Shown in pieces: positions 57,716 to 64,000 of a stretch of DNA of 64,000 nucleotides (position 1 is the stretch's first letter; the number at the start of each line of letters is the position of its first letter). The translations under genes and the position numbers were made by a program. The notes below the pieces were generated by a model that did no database searches, was not told the DNA's origin, and saw only the letters and a program-made list of their open reading frames with translations. This DNA is from DASQPR01 sp963797675 (lineage in GTDB: Bacteria > Actinomycetota > Actinomycetes > Mycobacteriales > Micromonosporaceae): NCBI GenBank assembly GCA_963797675.1, contig CAWCQQ010000001.1, forward strand, positions 310,001-374,000. The letters run 5' to 3'.

Positions 57716-60511
57716 TTACGTTCGGCGTACCTCGCCCAAGGCGGTGAACCTACCCGCGAGCGCGGCGCGCGAGCGCACCCCGAGCTTGCGGTAGATGCGG
57801 GTGAGGTTGACCTCGACGGTCTTGGGGCTGACGAAGGTACGGTCGGCGATCTCGCGGTTGGTCAGGCCATCGGCGGCGAGCCGGGCGATCGTCTCCTCGG
57901 TCGGGGTGAGGCCGGTGGCCGCGTGGTGCTGCGGGATCCGGGCCAGCTCGGCGCGGGCCCGTTCGGCCCACACCGGGGTGCCCAGCTCCTCGAACGTCGC
58001 CAGCGCCCGGGTCAGCGCCTCCCGTGCGAGCCGCTTCTCCCGGCGCCGCCGATGCAGCTGGCCGAGAACGAACTGCGTCTTGGCCCGCTCGAACGGCATC
58101 GGCACGCCGCGAGCAGCGCGAGCGACCGTTCGGCGGCGGCGCGCGCCTCGTCGGGCCGTGCGGTCGCGGCGAGGATCAGGGCGCGGCACCGGGCCGCCGC
58201 CGCGCGCGCCCACCGGCCGTCGCAGCGGTCGGCCTGCTCCTCGAAGCGGGCCAGGACCTCGTGGGCTTCGGTCAGCTCGCCGGCGCCGACGAGCGCCTCG
58301 ACGAAGTCGGCTACGTGGGCGCAGATCACGGGGTCGCCGATCCCGGCCGCCCGCTTGACGTCCTCGATGCGGCGCAGGTGGGCTGCGGCTTCGCGGTACC
58401 GGTCGTGGGCCAGTGCGACGAGGCCGAGGGCGAGCCGGGCCGGCGCGTGGTCGATGCCGACGACCGGTTCGGACGCCGTCCGGGTCGATAACCCTGCTCC
58501 GCTGCGGCCTCGGCCTCGTCCAGCCGGCCCAGCAGCGCCAGACCCACAGCGAGGAAGCCGACCTCCCACGGTGACCCGTCGGCGGCACCGATCTCCTGAG
58601 CTCGTTCGACCGCCTCGCGGGTGAGGTTCACGGCCGCGGCGAACCGTCCGGCCAGGATCTGAGCCTCGGCCATCCAGCCCAGGATCGCCGGCAGTGTCGA
58701 GCGGCTCTCGACAGCGGCGCGGTCGTACATGCCGCGCAGGATCTCAAGCCCGTCGTCCATCCGGCCGGCGTAGGCGAGCAGGCGGCCGATCAGGTCGTCG
58801 CCGTTCACGGCCGCCCGGACCGGCGGGAAGCGCGATCCCGCTCCCGGGTCCAGCCCGTCGAGCCAGCCGATGTGGTTGCCCAGGCCGGCGTAGAACTCCG
58901 CTTCGACCAGCGCGGCCTGGACGTGGAAGACCACGTACGGGTCGGGGTCGTCGACTCGCCCGATGGCCTCCCGGGCTCGGCGAGCGATGTCGAGCTTACG
59001 GGCGATGTCGTCGTCGGATATGCGGGACAGCATCTCGTACACCTCGGCCTGGAACGTCGGGTCGTCTTCGGCTTCGGCCGCAGCCTGGATCCCGGGGCCG
59101 ATGGCGCCGGCCAAGCGAGCCGGACAGCCGGTTGACGTACATGAAGTGGAACAGCGCGCGGGCCCGTGCCAGCCCCGGCGGCAGCGTCGCCACCAGCGAC
59201 TCGAGCTCCGCGATGGCGCCCGGGGCGTCGCCGGCGCCGTGCAGCAGGCGCGCGTACGCGGTGCGCCGCAGCGCGAGCACCATGCCGTCGGTTTCCGGCA
59301 GTGTGACGGCAGGACAGGCGCATCAGGTCGGCGGCGGCGTCGGGTGCGCCGCGCCGCCATGCCCGCTCGGCGGCGCTGGCCAGCACGACCGCCACCTCCG
59401 GGTCCGGGCCGGACGCCGCCAGCGGCGAGGTGGCGAGCGCGTTCCTCCAGGTCGTCGCAGAGCATCGCGACCGCGCGGTGCAGCTCTCGGCGGCGATCGA
59501 TGGGGATCGAACCGTACGCGGCGGCGGCGAGGATCGGGTGGGAGAAGCGGATCCGCTCCCCGTCGAAGGTGACGATCCCGCTGTGCTGCGCGGCAGCCAG
59601 CGTGCCACGCAGGTCCAGGGCGGCGGCGTCGAGCCGGCCGAGCAGGTCCAGCGTGGGAACGCGAGGGATGCAGGCGAGTTCCAGACGCCTCGCGTACCCG
59701 CTGCGGCAGCTTGGCGATCCGCGCCCGTGCGAGCTCGACTACGGTCGCGGGCAGTGATCCGAGGTCCTCGTCCGGAGCGTGCGGCCCCGAGCGCGCGGGT
59801 GAGCTCGACCGCGTGCAGTGGGTTGCCGCCCGAAAGCTCGGCGATGCGCAGCATGCGCGGCCACACCGGCGCCCAGCCGATCGTCCGGCGCAGGATCCGT
59901 GAGAGTTCGCTCGGGCCGATCGGGACCGAGACGGATCGTGTCGAACCAACCGTCTGGCATCGCCCGGGCGATCTCGGCGAGCCAGTCTACCGCCTCGCCG
60001 CGTGCGGCTGGCGACCGCCAGACGCGTCGCCGAGCCGGCCAGCCGGCGGGCAACGAACACGAGGAGCCGGGCGGTCGGCGGATCAAGCCACTGCACATCG
60101 TCGACCGCGATCAGCACCGGCCGGGTCATCGCGAGCGCCCGCACAACGGCCACGGTGGCCACGCCGAGGGACAGCCGGTCGAAGGCACCCTGCGGCTCCT
60201 CCCGGCGCAGGATCATGCGCAGCAGTCGCGCCTGCGGACCGGGTAGGTCGAGGACGATTCGCTCCGGTACGCCCTGTAGCAGCTCGACGAGGCCCACGTA
60301 GGACAGATCCATCTCGGAGCGGGCCGGATCGGGCAGAAAGGACGACGTACCCGCGGGTCTGCGCGGTCGCCATCAGCTCCCGCAGCAGGGTGGTCTTGCC
60401 GATACCCGATTCGCCGTCGACGAGCAGAGCACGCGGACCCGCCTCGGGATCGGCCAGGAACGCGTCGACGACATCCAGCTCGCTGGTCCGGCCGACGATC
60501 ACGGGGCCCAT
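57716..60511 (-). CDS. second LAL-family (LuxR-type) regulator (heavily frameshifted)
   Basis: About 930 residues if all frame changes are single extra bases. N-terminal ATPase: GPVIVGRTSELDVVDAFL, Walker A DGESGIGKTTLLREL, Walker B VLIAVDDVQWLDPPTARLL and LSGGNPLHAVELTRAL. A TPR-like helical middle (LDIARRAREAIGRVDDPDPY; AEAQILAGRFAAAVNLTREA) and a C-terminal LuxR helix-turn-helix follow: LTPTEETIARLAADGLTN, then VSPKTVEVNLTRIYRKLGV. The frame changes roughly ten times, more densely than elsewhere. It lies between the two 57-bp repeats with the lipoprotein pair. Target unknown. If the frameshifts are real, this is a pseudogene. Confidence 0.75.
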
Positions 60512-60730
60512 CCGCAGCCCCTGTCTCGAAGCGCTGAACGGCACTCGCGCGCCTCCAGGAGCGCCTCGCCGCTGAGGCCATGGTATTCCGCGATCGGAAC
60601 ATGGCAACAGCTCCGAACGGAGCGCTCACGACACCGCGTTGGGGCTGCGGATTGCTGCGGCGTAACGGCCCCCGGGCCAGATCCGTAGCATTATGGCCCC
60701 GAGATGATCGACGGCGCACGTCATGGAGTA

Positions 60731-60787
60731 CCGGACATAAAAACGACGACCTAGCGTTTCCGCTGGTCGTCGTTTGTTTGGCCCGGC
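60731..60787. terminator. 57-bp direct repeat, right copy; terminator of the tRNA operon
   Basis: Read on the minus strand, the hairpin AAACGACGACC/GGTCGTCGTTT (60741-60751 with 60765-60775) ends in a T-run ten bases after the 3' end of tRNA-Phe, as expected for the intrinsic terminator of the Glu-Asp-Phe tRNA operon. It is the partner of the copy at 56593-56649. Confidence 0.88.
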
Positions 60788-60797
60788 GAGGACCAAG

Positions 60798-60871
60798 TGG
60801 CCAGGGACGGGGTCGAACCGTCGACCTTCCGATTTTCAGTCGGACGCTCGTACCAACTGAGCTACCTGGCC
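60798..60871 (-). tRNA. tRNA-Phe (GAA)
   Basis: The minus strand folds as a 74-base cloverleaf with acceptor stem GGCCAGG/CCTGGCC, anticodon loop CTGAAAA with anticodon GAA, T-loop GGTTCGACCC and discriminator A. CCA is not encoded beyond the first A. Last gene of the tRNA operon. Confidence 0.95.
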
Positions 60872-60884
60872 TTGGAAAACTGAG

Positions 60885-60958
60885 CGGTCCTGACGGGACT
60901 TGAACCCGCGACCTCCGCCTTGACAGGGCGGCGAGCACTCCAACTGCTCCACAGGACC
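60885..60958 (-). tRNA. tRNA-Asp (GTC)
   Basis: The minus strand gives acceptor GGTCCTG/CAGGACC, anticodon loop CTGTCAA with anticodon GTC, T-loop GGTTCAAGTCC and discriminator G as required for Asp. Middle gene of the operon, 13 bp from tRNA-Phe. Confidence 0.95.
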
Positions 60959-61002
60959 TTGCTTTGGTGCTTGCCGCGTCAGCTTACACGGCGACCGTAC
61001 CG

Positions 61003-61075
61003 TACCCCCAACGGGATTCGAACCCGTGCTACCGCCGTGAAAGGGCGGCGTCCTAGGCCACTAGACGATGGGGGC
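61003..61075 (-). tRNA. tRNA-Glu (TTC)
   Basis: The minus strand gives acceptor GCCCCCA/TGGGGGT (first pair G-U), anticodon loop CTTTCAC with anticodon TTC, and T-loop GGTTCGAATCC. First gene of the Glu-Asp-Phe operon, a common actinomycete order. Confidence 0.94.
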
Positions 61076-61183
61076 GCATCCAACATCATCGCATACTGCG
61101 CGATGCGGGTCGGAATAACACACATCCGGGCCCGCCGGAGGCTTGCAAAGCATACGCGATGGCTCCGGCCGCGCAAAACCGGC

Positions 61184-61712
61184 TCACCCAAGGAACGCGA
61201 CGACACCGGAAAGCCACGGTGAGTAGGCGTGTGGATCTTCGTCGAGCGCGCGCAGAAGATCCTTCAGCTCCACCCATCGAACGGCGTCCGCCTCGCTCGG
61301 ATCAAGATCAAAGGCACAATCAGCGGGTACGCGCCCGAGCAGCACATGATCGTATTCGTGCTCGACCCGCCCGGTGGCCTCGTCGGCGGCCTGGTAGACG
61401 TACACGCCGAGTTGCTCGAGCGGGACCGGCGTGATGCCGAGCTCCTCGGCGAGCCGCACGCCGGCGGCCGCCTCGACCGGTACGCCGGGCGGCGGGTGGC
61501 CGCAGCACGCGTTGGCCCAGCGTCCGGCGAACCGGGTCTTGGCGGCCGCTCGTCGCTGCAGCAGGACGCGGCCCGTCCGGATCGACGAGGACGACGGAGA
61601 ACGCCCGGTGCAGCCGTCCGGGCGCCTGATGGGCCGATTCGACGGTCAGCTGACCGTGGCCCGACCGGACTCGTCGACGAGTTCGACGAGATGGCTCTCG
61701 CGGCGCGGTCAC
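61184..61712 (-). CDS. idi: isopentenyl-diphosphate delta-isomerase, type I (frameshifted)
   Basis: About 174 residues with four extra bases assumed. A Nudix-fold enzyme interconverting IPP and DMAPP to prime carotenoid synthesis. HQAPGRLHRAFSVVLVDPDG precedes the Cys region (NACCGHP-like after frame correction), then VRLAEELGITPVPLEQLGV with the Nudix Glu residues, EHEYDHVLLG, and WVELKDLLRALDEDP at the end. GTG 61712 overlaps the crtI stop as GTGA, so idi is the second gene of a crtI-idi operon. Confidence 0.85.
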
Positions 61713-63191
61713 CCGGTCACTCGCTGCAGCGGCCAGCTTGCCGGAAATCAACACCATCGGTACGCCGACGCCCGGCTGCGTTCCTGAACCCACGAACACC
61801 ACATTAGACAGCGTCGGGTGCAGGTTGCCAGGCCGGAACGGCCCGGTCTGCCAGAGCGAGTGCGCGCTGGCGAACGGCGTACCGGCGGCGAGGCCGGAAT
61901 CGGCCCAGTCGACCGGGGACACGACGTGCGAAAGATCGATGCCGGCGCCGAAGTCGAGGTAGCCGCGGGCTTCCAGCGTGGTGACGAGTTCGGCGCGCGT
62001 ACCGGCTGGCCAGGCCGTCCTGCCAGGCGAGGTCACCGACGGCGAGGTTCGGTGCCGGGGCGAGAACGTAGTAGATCTCCCGGCCGGTCGGCGCCATGGT
62101 CGGATCGGTCCGGGTCGGGTTCGTGACCAGCAGCGACGGATCCGACATCAGGCGGCCCTGCTTGATCACCTCGTCGAAGGTCCGGCCCCAGCCCGCCCCG
62201 AAGTGGATGTTGTGGTGCGCGATCTTGGCGTACCGCTGCGTGGATCCGATGTGCAGGACCACCGCGGACGGTGAGTGACGCAGCCGCCGCACCTTGCGCG
62301 GGCCCTTCGGGCAGCAGATCGCGGTAGGCGATCGGCAGGTCCGGGTTGAGGATGACCACGTCGGCCGGGATGCGATCGCCCGTCGGCCGTGGTGACGCCG
62401 GTGGCGCGCCCGGCCTTGATCTCGACGCCGGTCACGGTCGTCTGGTAGCGGAACGTGACGCCGTGCTTCTCGGCCGCGCCGGCCAGCGCGAGCGGCACCG
62501 CGTGGATGCCGCCGCGCGGGAAGTAGACGCCCGCGATCGAGTCGAGGTAGGCGATGACGGCGTAGAGCGCGAGCGCGTTGGTCGGCGCGAGGCCGGCGTA
62601 CATGGATTGGAACGAGAAGATCCGCCGCGTACGCGGATCCGAGAAGAACTGCGAGATCTTCGTGTCCAGGCGCCGGAAACCGCCCTGCGCCGAGCAGCCG
62701 CAGCAGGTTGCCGGTGATCAGGTCACGTGGCGAGTCCATGTTGCGGTCGATGAAGTCGTTGCGCTGCAGTTCCCACAGGCTGCGGGCGTAGTCGACGAAG
62801 CGCAGGTAGCCGTCGGCCTCGCGGGGACCGCAGACGCGGGCGATCTCGTCGGCCATCCGGGCCGGGTCGGCGATCACGTCGAGCGTGGAGCCGTCCGGGA
62901 AGTGCGCCCGGTACGCCGGGTCGAGCCGGACCAGATCCAGCCAGTCGGTCATCGTCTCGTCGACCGCCGCGAACAGCTCGTCGAGCAGCTCCGGCATGGT
63001 CAGCACGGTCGGGCCGGTGTCGAACTCGTACCCGCTGATCGAGAGCCGGCCGGCGCGACCGCCCGGCGCCGATTCGCGCTCGACCACGGTGACCTCGCGT
63101 CCGGTCGCGGCGAGCCGCAGCGCGCAGGAGAGGCCGCCGAGCCCGGCGCCGACGATGACGACGCGCTCGGTGGGCCTTCGACTCTCCGCAT
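61709..63191 (-). CDS. crtI: phytoene desaturase (frameshifted)
   Basis: About 491 residues once roughly seven single extra bases are removed. FAD-dependent CrtI. Dinucleotide motif VVIVGAGLGGLSCALRLAA near the N-terminus, VVERESAPGGRAGRL, FDTGPTVLTMPELLDELF, YAGLAPTNALALYAVIAY, GVYFPRGGIHAVP and the C-terminal FVGSGTQPGVGVPMVLISGK. It converts phytoene through desaturations toward lycopene. ATG 63191 is chosen because only four to eight residues separate it from the FAD motif after two +1 corrections. Divergent from crtB. Confidence 0.92.
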
Positions 63192-63308
63192 GGCCCCATT
63201 CTGCCCGGACGGATGAGGGAAGCTTGGCCAGGCGGCTGCGCGTGTGCCTGAAATGTCGGATATCCGATCCGGGTGCAGCGCCGGTCAGACGGCGTCCGCA
63301 AGGATCTG

Positions 63309-64000
63309 GTGTCGTGGACAGTCTTGTCGGCTTCGTACGAGCGGTGCCGGGAACTGCATCGCCGGCACGGCCGGACGTATTACCTGGCCACGAAGCTGCT
63401 GCCGGCGTGGAAGCGACCACACGTCCACGCTCTGTACGGGTTCGCCCGCTACGCCGACGAGATCGTGGACAGTCTGGACGACACCTCTCCGGCCGAGCGC
63501 GCGGGCCGCGCTGGACGCCTGGGGCGCCGACATTCCTGGCCGGTCTCGACGGCGCGCCGATCGACGACCCGCTGCTGCCGGCGGTACTGCACACGATCGA
63601 ACGGTTCCAGCTGGACCGCGGCGACTTCGCGCTGTTCCTGCGCTCGATGGCGATGGACCTGACGGTCACCACGCTATCCGACCTACGCCGACCTGATCGA
63701 CTACATGGAAGGGTCGGCCGCGGTGATCGGCGCGATGATGCTGCCGATCCTCGGCGCGTCCGACCTGGTCGCGGCGATCCGGCCGCCCGGGAGCTGGGCC
63801 GGGCGTTCCAGCTGACCAACTTCATCCGCGACGTCGGCGAGGACTTCCAGCGCGGCCGGATCTACCTGCCGCAGGCCGACCTCGGCGTGTTCGGCGTCAC
63901 GTCGGACGATCTCGCCGCCGCGGTCGCCGGCCGGGTCGCGTCAGCCCGAGGTCAGGCAGCTGATCGCGTTCGAGGTGGCGCGGGCACGCGTGCACTACCG
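63309..64000 (+). CDS. crtB: phytoene synthase, 3' end outside window (frameshifted)
   Basis: The first ~228 residues of a squalene/phytoene synthase that condenses two geranylgeranyl diphosphates to phytoene. YYLATKLLPAWKRPHVHALYG, the first Asp-rich site ARYADEIVD and the second FQLTNFIRDVGEDFQRGRIYLP are present. AAGGA five bases upstream supports GTG 63309; GTG 63273 is an alternative. Several extra single bases occur (near 63500, 63528, 63673 and 63780). It runs off the right edge. Confidence 0.93.

Noticed and set aside
56493..60797. A complete integrative element between the 57-bp repeats
   Set aside because: No integrase, excisionase, transposase or replication gene is inside; only the repeats suggest mobility, so no mobile element is annotated.

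Overview
The window is high-GC DNA that most resembles an actinomycete (Actinomycetota). The support is gene content, not a database match: bldC, DUF3073, DUF3151, DUF2127, an lprG-P55 pair, an HtdX-like dehydratase, and the actinomycete arrangement of purine genes. GTG starts are common and convergent genes often share hairpin terminators. I cannot name the genus.

Layout. 0-10 kb: end of a VWA/substrate-binding protein, DedA, DUF2127, a MEMO-like protein, class II aldolase (fba), a LOG-family protein, DUF3151, a proline-rich MinD-like protein and a lipid-kinase-like protein. 10-33.7 kb: purine biosynthesis genes (purA, purD, purB, purS-purQ-purL, purF, purM) interspersed with a sedolisin, the lprG-P55 envelope-lipid module, a lipid-metabolism group (acyl-CoA dehydrogenase, SCP2 protein, TetR regulator, HtdX-like dehydratase), a GDT1-type cation transporter, comB and a membrane protein with a long Gln/Gly/Tyr-rich tail. 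purC is absent from its usual place between purB and purS. 33.7-35.8 kb: a radical SAM/SPASM maturase, a hidden 67-residue precursor-like peptide and a dienelactone hydrolase, translationally coupled; this looks like a cyclophane RiPP locus. 36-39 kb: DUF3073, a Leu/Val dehydrogenase, a conserved protein and bldC. 39-52.6 kb: a large LuxR (LAL) regulator, PrsW, a circularly permuted branched-chain amino-acid-type binding lipoprotein, a PaaI thioesterase, DUF2786, two phosphotransferases, a 2H phosphoesterase, a GNAT enzyme and several small membrane proteins. 52.7-60.8 kb: accessory region with a gene fragment, small lipoproteins, a STAND (NB-ARC/TPR) NTPase and a second LAL regulator; a 57-bp direct repeat flanks 56.6-60.8 kb and its right copy is the tRNA terminator. 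60.8-64 kb: tRNA-Phe, tRNA-Asp and tRNA-Glu, then the carotenoid genes idi, crtI and crtB (cut by the window edge).

Sequence quality. About half the genes are interrupted by frameshifts. Every one I resolved is a single extra base (+1, nearly always C or G). Removing them restores family-typical lengths, ATGA/GTGA/TAATG gene couplings and, in one case, a start codon. I therefore treat these genes as probably intact with sequence errors rather than as pseudogenes, and give coordinates spanning the whole reconstructed gene. The 39.0-52.7 kb stretch has no such event.
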